From: Meiothermus taiwanensis DSM 14542
GTDB taxonomy: Bacteria > Deinococcota > Deinococci > Deinococcales > Thermaceae
NCBI GenBank assembly: GCA_000482765.1
Contig: AXWR01000006.1
Coordinates: 1 to 64,000, forward strand
Direction: 5' to 3'
DNA length: 64,000 nucleotides
The notes beneath the pieces were generated by a model. It made no database searches and was not told the DNA's origin. It saw only the letters and a program-made list of their open reading frames with translations. Position 1 is the stretch's first letter. Each line of letters opens with the position of its first letter. Shown here piece by piece: positions 50,142 through 59,150 of this stretch. The position numbers and the translations under genes are program-made.

Positions 50142-50297
50142 ATGCACCGTAAAGGCTTCAAATCCCAGCTGCCCACCAAGCTCTGCCCCGTCTGCGGCCT
50201 GCCCTTTCAGTGGCGCAAAAAATGGGCCAGGAGCTGGGATGCGGTCAGGTACTGCTCGCAGCGCTGCAAGCGTCAGGCCAAAGGGAGGCTGGCATGA
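50142..50297 (+). CDS. DUF2256 small zinc-ribbon protein
   Basis: 51 residues, too short for routine gene finding. Two CxxC-type pairs, CPVCG and CSQRC, with [14 protein letters not shown] between, match DUF2256, which in other genomes is commonly next to photolyase genes. It starts 12 nt after the photolyase stop and its TGA overlaps the ATG of the next gene (ATGA), so it is clearly part of the operon. Probably a zinc-binding protein; role in photorepair is inferred from association only. Confidence 0.9.
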   Translation: MHRKGFKSQLPTKLCPVCGLPFQWRKKWARSWDAVRYCSQRCKRQAKGRLA

Positions 50298-50662
50298 GCG
50301 AACTGGCAGGGGAGCGGATCGCCCAGCAGCTCATGCTGTGGGCGCTTTTATGCTTGGCTGGCGCAGTATTGGGTCTGTGGCGTACCGGCCAGGTCTTCTG
50401 GAGGGCCTTCTGGTTCATGAACGGGGTCTGGGCGCTGGTCAACGCCGCCATCGCCTATGCGGGCTGGCTGGGGGCCGAGCCTGAGCCGGACGGCCTGCGC
50501 CGCTTGATCTGGATTAATGCCGGTCTGGATGTTTTGTACGTGGCGGCGGGTCTGGTTTTATGGACGCGCCCAGGGCCGATGCACAAGGGTTTTGGCCTTG
50601 CTATCGCAATTCAGGGCTTATTCCTGTTTTTCTTCGATCTGTTGCACGCCCTACAAATCTAA
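50294..50662 (+). CDS. Small membrane protein, third gene of the photolyase operon
   Basis: 122 residues with four predicted membrane segments: [56 protein letters not shown] and [20 protein letters not shown]. Translationally coupled to the DUF2256 gene. No catalytic motif and no family I can name securely. Could be a membrane partner in light or envelope stress; this is only context. Confidence 0.8.
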   Translation: MSELAGERIAQQLMLWALLCLAGAVLGLWRTGQVFWRAFWFMNGVWALVNAAIAYAGWLGAEPEPDGLRRLIWINAGLDVLYVAAGLVLWTRPGPMHKGFGLAIAIQGLFLFFFDLLHALQI

Positions 50663-50791
50663 ACGTATCTTAGACAAATATTGTACTAATACTGAACGGA
50701 TATCCTTAGCCCCAAGGTTGAAGGGCAGGTTGGTCTGGCGGTTGCTGACATCTCAAGGGCCTGCCATTCAACTTTTTTAGGGAGGGCACGT

Positions 50792-51286
50792 ATGAAGCTA
50801 AGAACCCTGCTGGTAGTCGGTAGTCTAGCCCTGGCCGCCCTGGGCCTTACCCTGACCAACGCCCAGAGCACCACCCAGAACCAGACCATTGCCCAGATAG
50901 TGGCCACCAACCCCAACTTCAGCACCCTGCTGGCCGCGGTGCAGGCGGCGGGTTTGGTGGAGACCCTCTCGGGCCCGGGCCCCTTCACGGTGTTTGCGCC
51001 CACCAACGCAGCCTTTGCCAAGATCCCCAAGGCCGACTTAGACAAGCTCCTCGCCGACAAAGCCGCCCTTACCAAGGTGCTGACCTACCACGTGGTGGCG
51101 GGGCGGGTGCCCTCGAGCCAGGTGGTTACGCTTAAGGAAGCCAAGACTGTAGAGGGCCAGAACGTAACCATCGAGGTCAAAGATGGTAAGGTGATCCTGA
51201 ACGGCAACTCGACCGTTACTGCGGTGGACATTCAGGCCAGCAATGGGATCATTCATGTGATCGATACGGTGCTGCTGCCCAAGTAG
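50792..51286 (+). CDS. Secreted fasciclin-domain protein
   Basis: 164 residues with a signal peptide ([21 protein letters not shown], Ala-Gln cleavage near NAQS) and one fasciclin (FAS1) domain: [44 protein letters not shown], and [13 protein letters not shown]. Such proteins act as extracellular adhesion modules. GGGAGGG ribosome site. A terminator follows at 51304. Confidence 0.95.
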   Translation: MKLRTLLVVGSLALAALGLTLTNAQSTTQNQTIAQIVATNPNFSTLLAAVQAAGLVETLSGPGPFTVFAPTNAAFAKIPKADLDKLLADKAALTKVLTYHVVAGRVPSSQVVTLKEAKTVEGQNVTIEVKDGKVILNGNSTVTAVDIQASNGIIHVIDTVLLPK

Positions 51287-51303
51287 TACGGCCGATTTTT
51301 TTA

Positions 51304-51334
51304 GCCCCTGCCGGCTGGCGGGGGCCTTACTTTT
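51304..51334 (+). terminator. Intrinsic terminator after fasciclin gene
   Basis: 9-bp stem GCCCCTGCC (51304-51312) / GGCGGGGGC (51317-51325), loop GGCT, then CTTACTTTTG. Confidence 0.75.
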
Positions 51335-51435
51335 GTTCGGGGATTGTTGCTTTGTAATCCAGGTTGGTTTTTGAATCATCCGCTGCGCGATACCATTCCC
51401 ATGAAGAAAGTCCAGCAGGAAGAAAGGAGCACGCT

Positions 51436-52089
51436 ATGCTTTGGACAAGATGGATCGCAGGCTTGGTGCTGGTACTTGGTTTTGCCCTGGCCCAGGAGGG
51501 TACCGCCTACGTGCGCTTTGCCCACCTAGTACCGGATGCACCGGCGGTGGACATCCTATCGGGTGGAAACAAGGTGTTTGAAGCCCAGGCCTTCAAAGAT
51601 GTCACCTACTACGCCGAGGTGCCCGCAGGCAGCCTAACCCTGACTGTGCAGACCACCGGGCAGAACCCCGCCAAGGTGGCCGATGTGAACATCCGGGTGC
51701 AGGCGGGCAAGTATTACACGGTGATGGCGCTCGGTACCGCCTCCACACTCAAGGCTCGCCTGGTGGAAGACCGCATCGCCCCCGCCGAGGGGGTGGCGAA
51801 GGTTCGTGTGATCCATGCCTCGCCGGACGCGCCTGCGGTGGACGTAGCCCTCAAGGAGGGGCCGGTGCTGTTCCGCAACCTGGCTTTCAACCAGCTCTCG
51901 GGCTATGGCACGGTTCCGGCGGGGGTGTACAACCTCGAGGTGCGCCCCACCGGCACCCGCACCGTTGCGCTGCCGCTCGAGGGGGTGGGGTTTGAGGGCG
52001 GCAAGGTCTACAGTGTGTTTGCGGTGGGCTTGCTGGCCGGCGAGACCCTCGAGGTCATCGTCGTGGAGGACAGCTTCGCGAGTCCATAG
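51436..52089 (+). CDS. Secreted DUF4397 protein
   Basis: 217 residues. Signal peptide (MLWTRWIAGLVLVLGFALA) and two copies of the DUF4397 signature: RFAHLVPDAPAVDILSGG (~28-45) and RVIHASPDAPAVDVAL (~125-140). The family is extracellular, function unknown. AAGGAG at 51424-51429 fixes ATG 51436; an upstream in-frame ATG lacks this. Terminator at 52110 follows. Confidence 0.93.
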   Translation: MLWTRWIAGLVLVLGFALAQEGTAYVRFAHLVPDAPAVDILSGGNKVFEAQAFKDVTYYAEVPAGSLTLTVQTTGQNPAKVADVNIRVQAGKYYTVMALGTASTLKARLVEDRIAPAEGVAKVRVIHASPDAPAVDVALKEGPVLFRNLAFNQLSGYGTVPAGVYNLEVRPTGTRTVALPLEGVGFEGGKVYSVFAVGLLAGETLEVIVVEDSFASP

Positions 52090-52109
52090 CCTGGGAAGCC
52101 CTTCGACCG

Positions 52110-52132
52110 GGTGGGCTTCGGCCCACCTTTTT
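52110..52132 (+). terminator. Intrinsic terminator after DUF4397 gene
   Basis: GGTGGGC (52110-52116) TTCG GCCCACC (52121-52127), followed by TTTTTG. UUCG tetraloop. Confidence 0.85.
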
Positions 52133-52181
52133 GTGTGCTCCGGCCATGTCACAAATCCCCGGCGGCAGCAGGATAAGAGCT

Positions 52182-53471
52182 ATGCGTGCATGGATTGTGT
52201 TGATGGTGGGGCTGCTGGGGCTGGGCCAGGCCCAGTCCGCCCGCTGGGAGGGCCAGCCCGAGTACCGGGCCATTCCGGGGGCCACCACTTCCGCCGGAGC
52301 GGCCCTGGACAAAAGCTACGTGCTGGTCTACCCGGCCCAGGGCACCCCCCGCGGCACCGTGATCTTTGTGCCGGGTTTTTTGGGGGGTGCCACCAACTTT
52401 GATATTCTGGCCCGGCGGCTGGTGCTGGCCGCGCCGGGCTGGGCGGTATGGGCCTGGGATCGGCGGGCCAACGGCCTCGAGGATCGCCGGGGCTTCACCA
52501 CCCCCGACCCCTGGGCGTACTACCAGAACTACCCACTGCCCGACTTCCCCTTCCTCAAGGACTGGGGCCTGCGGGTACACCTGGAGGATCTCGAGCGCGT
52601 GGTGAACCAGGCCCGCCTAAGCGGCCCGGTGGTGCTGGCCGGGCACTCGCTGGGGGCCAGCCTGGCCTCGCTTTATGCCCTGTACCGGGGCGATACCATC
52701 CGCGGCCTGATCTTGCTCGACGGGGCACCCCGCCTGATTACCCTCACGCGCGAGCAGTACCTGGGCGGTACCGAAGGGGGGTTTGGCCGGCTGGCCGGGC
52801 TCAATGAGCTGCTGGAGGGTAAGGCACCCCCCTACATCAACGCCTTTGGGCTGAACCCGGTGGGCTTTGCCCAGGCCGAGGCCCAGGCCTTCATGACGGC
52901 ACAGAACCCCCAGGCCGACGCCCCGCCCGGCTGGGCGCCCTTCCGGGCCAGCCGGCTGGCCGCAGCCCTGTACCGCGTGGACGAGCGCTACGCCCTCTCG
53001 CCCATCTTTGCAGTCTCGGTGGGGCAGGCCACCGGGCGCGAGGGCATCAACCTGCTGAGCCTGGCGGTGGGCCGCCTGGTTTACACCATCCGGGGCCCGC
53101 GCGGTGGGCGGGTGGAGTGGCGCGACACCGGCGAGGCCACCGACCCGCTGGAGTTCATAAACGCCTACGCCAACCCGGTTACGGGCTTCTCGGAGTGGTT
53201 TTTTCCCTACCGGCTTTCGCTGGATATCTCGGCCTACGACACCGCCATGCCCGAGCTTCGGCCGCGCTTGCTGCCGTATCCGGTGCTGGCCCTGGGCGCG
53301 GGGCGGGGCCTGCTGCCCCGGGTGAGCGATTTTCGCAGCGTGGGGGAGGTATTCCCCAACGCCAACCCGGAGATTCGCATCCTGCCCGGCCTGACCCACC
53401 TGGACATCCTCACCAGCCGCCGGGGGGATGCGGTCGGCCCCATCGCCCAGTACCTGCAGGGGGTGCGCTAG
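52182..53471 (+). CDS. Secreted alpha/beta hydrolase
   Basis: 429 residues. Signal peptide (MRAWIVLMVGLLGLGQAQ), oxyanion strand VIFVPGFLGG, nucleophile elbow LAGHSLGASLAS (GxSxG), and a possible catalytic His in LPGLTHLDILTS. Extracellular or periplasmic esterase is likely. ATG 52182 with an AGGATAAGAG site. It is followed after 3 nt by the iron-sulfur photolyase gene, so they share a transcript, although a functional link is not obvious. Confidence 0.87.
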   Translation: MRAWIVLMVGLLGLGQAQSARWEGQPEYRAIPGATTSAGAALDKSYVLVYPAQGTPRGTVIFVPGFLGGATNFDILARRLVLAAPGWAVWAWDRRANGLEDRRGFTTPDPWAYYQNYPLPDFPFLKDWGLRVHLEDLERVVNQARLSGPVVLAGHSLGASLASLYALYRGDTIRGLILLDGAPRLITLTREQYLGGTEGGFGRLAGLNELLEGKAPPYINAFGLNPVGFAQAEAQAFMTAQNPQADAPPGWAPFRASRLAAALYRVDERYALSPIFAVSVGQATGREGINLLSLAVGRLVYTIRGPRGGRVEWRDTGEATDPLEFINAYANPVTGFSEWFFPYRLSLDISAYDTAMPELRPRLLPYPVLALGAGRGLLPRVSDFRSVGEVFPNANPEIRILPGLTHLDILTSRRGDAVGPIAQYLQGVR

Positions 53472-53474
53472 ACC

Positions 53475-54971
53475 GTGACGCTCTGGGTGCTGGGCGACCA
53501 GCTCAACCACGCAGCGGTGCGGCGGCTGGCCCCCAGGCGGGTCTTGCTGATCGAAGCCTACGAACTGGGGCGCACCCCGCCCATGCACCCGCAGAAGCTG
53601 GTGCTGTTCTTCAGCGCCATGCGTCATTTTGCTCAGGAACTGCGCGAAGGCGGCCTCGAGGTCGCCTATCTACAGGCTGGGACCCTGGCGGAAGCCCTGG
53701 CCGCCTTCTTCCGTGCCCACCCCGGCGAGACCCTGGTGCAGATGCAGCCTGCCGACTACGGTTTTGCCGAGCGGGTGCGGGCCTTGGTGGAGGGGCTGGG
53801 GGGCGTGTACCGGCCGGTGCCCAACCGGCTGTGGCTGTTGCAGCCGGAGGACTTCGACCGCTGGGCGGGCAGCCGCAAAACCTACCGCCTCGAGCACTTC
53901 TACCGCTTTATGCGCCGGCGCACCGGCTACCTGATGCAGGGGAACCAGCCGTTGGGCGGGGCCTGGAACTACGACGCCGAGAACCGCAAAACCCCCCCAC
54001 CGGGCTACCGGCCCCCACCCCCCCTGCGCTTCAGCCCGGATGCCCTCACCCGGCAGGCCATGGCCACGGTGCAGGAGAAATTCAACGGCCACTTCGGGGC
54101 GCTGGAGGGCTTCGACTGGCCGGTGACGCGCCGGGAGGCCCTGCAAGCCCTGGAGGATTTCGTGCTGCACCGGCTGGCCCGGTTTGGCCCCTACCAGGAT
54201 GCCCTGGTGGAGCAGAGCTGGAGCCTGCACCACTCCTTGCTCTCGCCGGTTATCAACCTGGGGCTGCTGCACCCCCAGGAGGTGGTGGAGCGGGCGCTGG
54301 CCGAGTACGAGAAAGGGGGCATCCCGCTGGCGAGCATCGAGGGTTTCCTGCGGCAGATTATCGGCTGGCGGGAGTACGTCTACCACGTCTACCGCCGCGA
54401 GATGCCGGGGCTGGGGCAGGCCAACCAGCTGGATGCCCACCGGCCCCTGCCCCCGCTTTTCTGGGGGGCCCCCACCCGGATGCGCTGCCTGTCTGTGGTC
54501 GTCGAGCGGGTGCGGCAGCGCGGCTACGCCCACCACATCGAGCGGCTGATGGTGCTGGCCAACTTTGCCCTGCTGTACGGGGTTAATCCGCAGGAACTCA
54601 ACGCCTGGTTTATTGCGGCCTTCGTGGACTCCGCCGACTGGGTGATGGTTCCCAACGTGTTGGGGATGGGGGTGTTTGCTTCGCCGGTGCTTTCCTCCAA
54701 GCCCTACGCGGCCAGCGGGAAGTACATCGCCCGCATGGGCAACCACTGCCAGCGCTGCAGCTTTCGGGTAGAGGAGACCCTGGGCACTCGGGCCTGCCCC
54801 TTCAACAGCCTGTACTGGGACTTTATGGCCCAGCACCGTGCAAGGCTCGAGGCCAACCCCCGCTTAGGGGTGTTGTACAAAAGCTGGGACAAACGCAAAC
54901 CAAAAGAGCAGGCGGCGGTTCGCCAGCGGGCAGAGGCGCTGCGCCGCTGGATTGCTCGAGGGGAGCTTTAA
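53475..54971 (+). CDS. Iron-sulfur bacterial photolyase/cryptochrome (FeS-BCP, PhrB type)
   Basis: 498 residues. Deoxyribodipyrimidine photolyase-related family with N-terminal LWVLGDQLN, FAD-binding WREYVYHVYR and the C-terminal iron-sulfur site: Cys338 (MRCLS), Cys425 and Cys428 (NHCQRC), Cys441 (ACPFN). Spacing 87-3-13 equals that of the known PhrB enzymes to within one residue, which repair (6-4) photoproducts. So the window has two different DNA-repair photolyases. GTG start three nt after the hydrolase stop. Binds [4Fe-4S], FAD and a ribolumazine antenna in relatives. Confidence 0.93.
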   Translation: MTLWVLGDQLNHAAVRRLAPRRVLLIEAYELGRTPPMHPQKLVLFFSAMRHFAQELREGGLEVAYLQAGTLAEALAAFFRAHPGETLVQMQPADYGFAERVRALVEGLGGVYRPVPNRLWLLQPEDFDRWAGSRKTYRLEHFYRFMRRRTGYLMQGNQPLGGAWNYDAENRKTPPPGYRPPPPLRFSPDALTRQAMATVQEKFNGHFGALEGFDWPVTRREALQALEDFVLHRLARFGPYQDALVEQSWSLHHSLLSPVINLGLLHPQEVVERALAEYEKGGIPLASIEGFLRQIIGWREYVYHVYRREMPGLGQANQLDAHRPLPPLFWGAPTRMRCLSVVVERVRQRGYAHHIERLMVLANFALLYGVNPQELNAWFIAAFVDSADWVMVPNVLGMGVFASPVLSSKPYAASGKYIARMGNHCQRCSFRVEETLGTRACPFNSLYWDFMAQHRARLEANPRLGVLYKSWDKRKPKEQAAVRQRAEALRRWIARGEL

Positions 54972-55116
54972 GCCATGCCCCGGCTTCATCAGCGGGCGTT
55001 ACCTGTCCCGTGTCCGAAGAGGTGCTGCAGGCCATCAAGTCTGCTGAGGTTGGGCTTCGGCCGGCGTAAACTGCCCAGGGGTATGGGCGTAACGAGGGGT
55101 GGCTGTGTGATTAACG

Positions 55117-55145
55117 TTACAGAGAAGCCCCATTGTAGGTACAAT
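55117..55145 (+). promoter_or_regulatory. Promoter of the GGDEF-EAL gene
   Basis: TTACAG (55117-55122), 17-nt spacer, TACAAT (55140-55145). Followed by an ~95-nt leader. Confidence 0.65.
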
Positions 55146-55239
55146 CACCGAGTACGGAAGTAACTTCGGCAGGGCTGTTCTGGCCCGCTGGGGTTTGTTC
55201 TGCCGAGCTGGAGCACGGGCAGATGTGGGAGGTTGGCAC

Positions 55240-57735
55240 TTGTACGCGCAGATAAATGCCTGGTTGAAGCCACGCAGGCTCGAGCTGCTGGTGGGTGTGG
55301 GCTTTGTGCTGGTTTACGCGCTGACCTTTCCCCTGATGTATCAAAGCCTCAGCCACGGGGCGCTGCACCTGGTTCTGCCGGGGGTGGCCTTGCTGAGCTG
55401 GGGGCTGGGCCTTTGGGGTGCGTTGGGGGTGGGTCTGTTTCTGCCCCTCTTTCACATTGCGCTGCTCAGCCTGGTGGGCGTGCCGTGGAATGCAAGCCAG
55501 GATGTGGTGCTGGTGGTAGGGGCGGTGGATCTGCTGACTTGTCTGGTGGTGGGCCTGTTTCGGTTTCAGTACGACCGCCGCTGGGCTGCCGAGGCGGCCA
55601 TGCGGGAGAGCCAGGCCCAGGCCGAGGCGCGCAACCTCGAGCTGGCCCTCTTCTCCAAGGTGCGCGACGGGCTGGCCCGCGACCTCGAGCCGCTGGCCCT
55701 GATGCGCGGGGTGGTGGAGGCCCTGCAGGAACACCCGCGCTTCGACAGCATTGCCGTCTATCAGCCCGAGGCTGCCTGTTTGCGGCTGCTCTGGGCCGGG
55801 GGGCGGCAAACCCTGCCCGAACACTTCGAGCCCACCCACGAGATCGTGCACCGGGCGGCCCACCTGGCCGAAACGGTGGTGATGCATAGCACCGAGGAGC
55901 GCAGCAAAGCCGGACTGCTGGGCGAGCGCAGCCTGGTGGCGGTTCCGCTGCCGGTCAAGGGCAAGGTGGTGGGGGTGCTGGTGGTGGTCAGTGCCCATAC
56001 CGACCTCGAGCCGCGCGACGTGCGTTTTCTGGAGGGGGTGGCGGGGCAGCTTAGCCTGGCCATTGACCGGGCCCAGGTCTACGAGGCCCTGCGCGAACAG
56101 GAGGTCATCTACCGCACCCTGATGGAGACCCTGCCTGATGCAGTGGCCCTCTACGATGGTTCCAGGCTGCTGTACCTCAACCCGGTGGGCCTGCGCGGGC
56201 TTGGCTACGAGCGCCTGGAGGAGGTGGTGGGCCAGCCCCTCACCAAGTTTGTTCATCCCGACTCGCTGCCGCGCGTGGCGGAGCGGGTGCAGCGCATTCT
56301 GGGGGGCGAGCGCGATGCCCTCGAGGAGGTTCGCCTTGTCACCCGCGATGGCCGTGCGCTCGAGGTTGAAGCCCAGGGGGTGCGGGTGCAGATCGCAGGC
56401 CACGAGCAGGTCTTGATCTCCATCCGCGATGTGGGCGAGCGCAAACGCCAGCAGGCCCGCATCGAGTACCTGGCCTACCACGACCCCCTCACCGACCTCC
56501 CCAACCGCCGCAAGCTGTGGGAGGTGGCCGAGGGTATTTTCGTGGCCGACCGACGCAAGCGCGAGACCCCGGCCCTGATCTACCTCGATCTCGACAACTT
56601 TAAGCTGGTCAATGACACCCTGGGCCACCAGATGGGCGACGAACTCTTGCGCCAACTGGCCTTGCGTATCAAAGGCACCTTGCGCCAGGACGACCTGCTG
56701 GCCCGCATGGGTGGGGACGAGTTCGCGGTGCTGCTGCCCTCTGCCGACCGCAGTTCGGCAATGGCCGCTGCAAGGCGCATTGTCGAAGTTTTTCAACACC
56801 CCTTCAACCTGGGGGAACACGTCCTTCACGCGCAGGCCAGCCTGGGGGTGGCGCTCTACCCCGAGCACGGCCAGACCCTGGACGAGCTGGCCCGCGCCGC
56901 CGATGTGGCCATGTACCAGGCCAAGCAAGCCCAGACCCAGGTGGCCGTTTACGACCCTGCCCAGGACGTCAATTCCCTCGAGCGCCTCGAGACCATTCAG
57001 CAGCTCAGAAAAACCATTCAAGAAGGCCGCTTCCTCATCCAGTACCAGCCCATCCTGAACATCGCCGAGCGCTACATCAACAAGTGGGAAGCCCTGGTGC
57101 GCTGGGAGCACCCCACCCGCGGCCTGCTGCGCCCGGCTGAGTTCGTGCCGCTGGCCGAGGAGTCGGGCCTGATTGGCGAGCTGGATCTGGCGGTGCTCAA
57201 ACAGGCCGTGCAGGATCAGAAACGCCTGGGCGGTGAGCTGGCGATTAACTTTTCAGCCGTCACACTGGCCCATCCCAACTGGGTGCGGGAGGTGGTGCGC
57301 TCGCTGGTGGACGAGGCCTTACAGCCCAGCATGTTGTGGCTCGAGATCACCGAGTCGGCCCTGCTGCCCGAGCGGCAAAAGTGGCTGGGGGGGCTGGTGG
57401 CGCTGCGCGGCCTGGGCGTGCGGGTGGCCCTGGACGACTTTGGCATGGGCTACTCCTCGCTGGCCCACCTCAAGCAGGTGCCGGTAGACCTGATCAAGAT
57501 TGATAAAAGCTTTGTGGCCGAGATTGGCAAAAGCCAGACCTCGGAAGACATCCTGCGGGCCATGCTGCAACTGGCCAGCGCCTTTGGCCTCAAGACCCTG
57601 GCCGAGGGGGTGGAGAACCGAACCCAGCTCGAGTGGCTGGCCCGCCACGGCTGCCACTATGCCCAGGGCTACTACATTGGCCTGCCGGTCGCGGTGGAGC
57701 AGGCGGTCGAGACTGCTTTTACCAAAGCGTATTGA
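55240..57735 (+). CDS. Membrane-associated GAF-PAS-GGDEF-EAL signalling protein
   Basis: 831 residues. Up to four hydrophobic segments (~10-95), coiled coil, GAF domain (~130-290), PAS domain (~295-415), GGDEF domain with intact GGDEF and an RQDD inhibitory site (RxxD five residues before it), and an EAL domain with EALVRW, ITESAL, DDFGMGYSS and KIDKSF all kept. It should make and break c-di-GMP, with product control via the I-site. The start is TTG 55240 chosen for GGGAGG at 55228-55233; the longer frame from 55195 lacks a ribosome site. Signal detected is unknown. Confidence 0.93.
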   Translation: MYAQINAWLKPRRLELLVGVGFVLVYALTFPLMYQSLSHGALHLVLPGVALLSWGLGLWGALGVGLFLPLFHIALLSLVGVPWNASQDVVLVVGAVDLLTCLVVGLFRFQYDRRWAAEAAMRESQAQAEARNLELALFSKVRDGLARDLEPLALMRGVVEALQEHPRFDSIAVYQPEAACLRLLWAGGRQTLPEHFEPTHEIVHRAAHLAETVVMHSTEERSKAGLLGERSLVAVPLPVKGKVVGVLVVVSAHTDLEPRDVRFLEGVAGQLSLAIDRAQVYEALREQEVIYRTLMETLPDAVALYDGSRLLYLNPVGLRGLGYERLEEVVGQPLTKFVHPDSLPRVAERVQRILGGERDALEEVRLVTRDGRALEVEAQGVRVQIAGHEQVLISIRDVGERKRQQARIEYLAYHDPLTDLPNRRKLWEVAEGIFVADRRKRETPALIYLDLDNFKLVNDTLGHQMGDELLRQLALRIKGTLRQDDLLARMGGDEFAVLLPSADRSSAMAAARRIVEVFQHPFNLGEHVLHAQASLGVALYPEHGQTLDELARAADVAMYQAKQAQTQVAVYDPAQDVNSLERLETIQQLRKTIQEGRFLIQYQPILNIAERYINKWEALVRWEHPTRGLLRPAEFVPLAEESGLIGELDLAVLKQAVQDQKRLGGELAINFSAVTLAHPNWVREVVRSLVDEALQPSMLWLEITESALLPERQKWLGGLVALRGLGVRVALDDFGMGYSSLAHLKQVPVDLIKIDKSFVAEIGKSQTSEDILRAMLQLASAFGLKTLAEGVENRTQLEWLARHGCHYAQGYYIGLPVAVEQAVETAFTKAY

Positions 57736-57740
57736 GATCA

Positions 57741-57780
57741 GATTTGGCTATTTCGTCACCATTTTGTGATGAAATAGCCC
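57741..57780. repeat. 40-bp hairpin repeat, copy 2
   Basis: GATTTGGCTATTTCGTCACC...GATGAAATAGCCC, inverted relative to 10120-10159. Placed directly after the GGDEF-EAL stop, so it may serve as a transcript end. Confidence 0.7.
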
Positions 57781-57887
57781 GACCGATGGGTTGACTTGCC
57801 CCTGGGGCCAGGAAGAGCTTTGGCCCTAAAAGGGTGGCGTCTTGCGGGATTTGCTTCTGCCTCACGGTGTTTGGCAGCAAACAAACG

Positions 57888-57902
57888 TACCTTGGGGCCA
57901 TG
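57888..57902 (+). promoter_or_regulatory. Leaderless-type promoter box
   Basis: TACCTT (57888-57893), 6 nt, ATG (57900). Confidence 0.5.
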
Positions 57903-58532
57903 AATACCTTGCTGTTGGGCGCGACGGGGGGCATCGGGCAGGCCCTGGCGCGGGGGCTGGCCGGGCGGGTGGGCCGGTTGTGGCTTTCGGGCCGCAATGG
58001 CGCGGTTCTGGCGGGGCTGGCTCGAGATCTGGGGGCCCTGGCCGTGCCTACCGAGCTGGCCCACGAGCTCGAGGTGCAGGCGCTGGCCCAGGAGGTAGGG
58101 CCGCTGGACTTGCTCATCTATGCAGCGGGTGCGGTGCAGAAAGCCAGCCTGCGCGAGCAGGGGCTGGGCGACCTCGAGCGCCTCTCCACCGCCAACCTTA
58201 CCGGCCTGGCCCTGGTGCTCAAATACGCCGCCTTCAACCCCCAGGCCCGGGGGGTGGTGCTGGGGGTTTACCCGGAGCTGATTGCCGTGCCGGGCTTGTC
58301 GGGGTATGTGGCGACCAAGCTGGGGGCCGAGGGGCTTTTGAACGTGGCCCGCAAGGAATTCCGCCGCGAAGGGGTGCGCTTTTGCCTGGTGCGGCTGCCG
58401 GCGGTGGCCACCGGCCTCTGGGCCCCCCTGGGGGGTGCGCCCAAACATGCTCTGCATCCAGACGAGGCCGCGGCGCGTATCTTAGAAGGTGTCCTGAGCG
58501 AGCCCATGCCGGAGGTGCTCGAGGTCAGGTAA
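57900..58532 (+). CDS. Short SDR-type oxidoreductase
   Basis: 210 residues, at the short end of the SDR family. LLGATGGIGQALARGL cofactor loop, YAAGAVQKA, then GYVATKLGAEGLLNVARKEF with the YxxxK pair. The usual catalytic Ser position is filled by other residues (GVYPELIAV before the Tyr), so activity may be changed. ATG 57900 with a TACCTT box at -6. A YceI-type gene starts 10 nt later; likely operon. Confidence 0.85.
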   Translation: MNTLLLGATGGIGQALARGLAGRVGRLWLSGRNGAVLAGLARDLGALAVPTELAHELEVQALAQEVGPLDLLIYAAGAVQKASLREQGLGDLERLSTANLTGLALVLKYAAFNPQARGVVLGVYPELIAVPGLSGYVATKLGAEGLLNVARKEFRREGVRFCLVRLPAVATGLWAPLGGAPKHALHPDEAAARILEGVLSEPMPEVLEVR

Positions 58533-58542
58533 GAGGGGGAAG

Positions 58543-59076
58543 ATGCGCAATTGGCTGGTGTTGCTCTGGCTGGCTTGGCTGTCGGGCGGTGTTCAGGCCC
58601 AGATCAGCCAGTTCACCATCGAGGGGCGTGTGACCTACGCGGCCAGCTACACCCTGGGGCGCTGGGAGGGCAGCAACACCAGCGTGCGCGGTACGGTGCG
58701 CTGGAACCCCCAGACCGGCGAGGCTTCGGGCCAGGTGTGTGTGGAGCTGGGCCGCTTCGATTCGGGCAACCCCCTGCGCGACGCCGACGCGCGGGGGGTC
58801 TTCGATGTCAACCGTTTTCCCCTGAGCTGCTTAGACCTGGAGCGCCTGACCCAGACCGGCGAGGACGTCGTGCTGCTAGGAACGCTGGAAATCAGCGGAA
58901 CCCGTCGCCCGGTGCGCATCGCCGGCAGACTCACCCGCGAGGGCAGCGCCTACCGCTTTGTGGGGGGGTTCAACACCAGCTTCTCGGAGTGGGGGTTGAA
59001 GCGCCCCAGCTTTCTCTTCCTGCAGGTCAACGACCCGGTGGAGGTGCGCCTGGAGGCTCGAGCACTCCCACGTTAA
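58543..59076 (+). CDS. YceI-family periplasmic protein
   Basis: 177 residues. Signal peptide (MRNWLVLLWLAWLSGGVQA) followed by the YceI lipocalin-like beta-barrel: QFTIEGRVTYAASYTLGRWE, SGQVCVELGRFDSG, READARGVFD-type RDADARGVFDVNRFP, and the final VEVRLEARA. Members bind isoprenoid quinones or similar lipids in the periplasm (polyisoprenoid-binding). Ribosome site AGAGGGGGA. Same operon as the SDR gene. Confidence 0.9.
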   Translation: MRNWLVLLWLAWLSGGVQAQISQFTIEGRVTYAASYTLGRWEGSNTSVRGTVRWNPQTGEASGQVCVELGRFDSGNPLRDADARGVFDVNRFPLSCLDLERLTQTGEDVVLLGTLEISGTRRPVRIAGRLTREGSAYRFVGGFNTSFSEWGLKRPSFLFLQVNDPVEVRLEARALPR

Positions 59077-59150
59077 ATAAAGCAAAGTTAAAGAACCTTC
59101 TGCACCTGGGGCCGGGGGGCCTTGCTAACCTTAAAACCTGGAGGGATTCC

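Noticed and set aside
54975-55163. 62-codon frame after the iron-sulfur photolyase
   Set aside because: No ribosome site, no conserved-looking sequence, and it crosses the promoter of the GGDEF-EAL gene.
55117-57111. Long open frame antisense to the GGDEF-EAL gene (about 660 codons)
   Set aside because: It overlaps intact GGDEF/EAL motifs on the other strand; composition is His/Gln-rich as expected for a complement of coding sequence.
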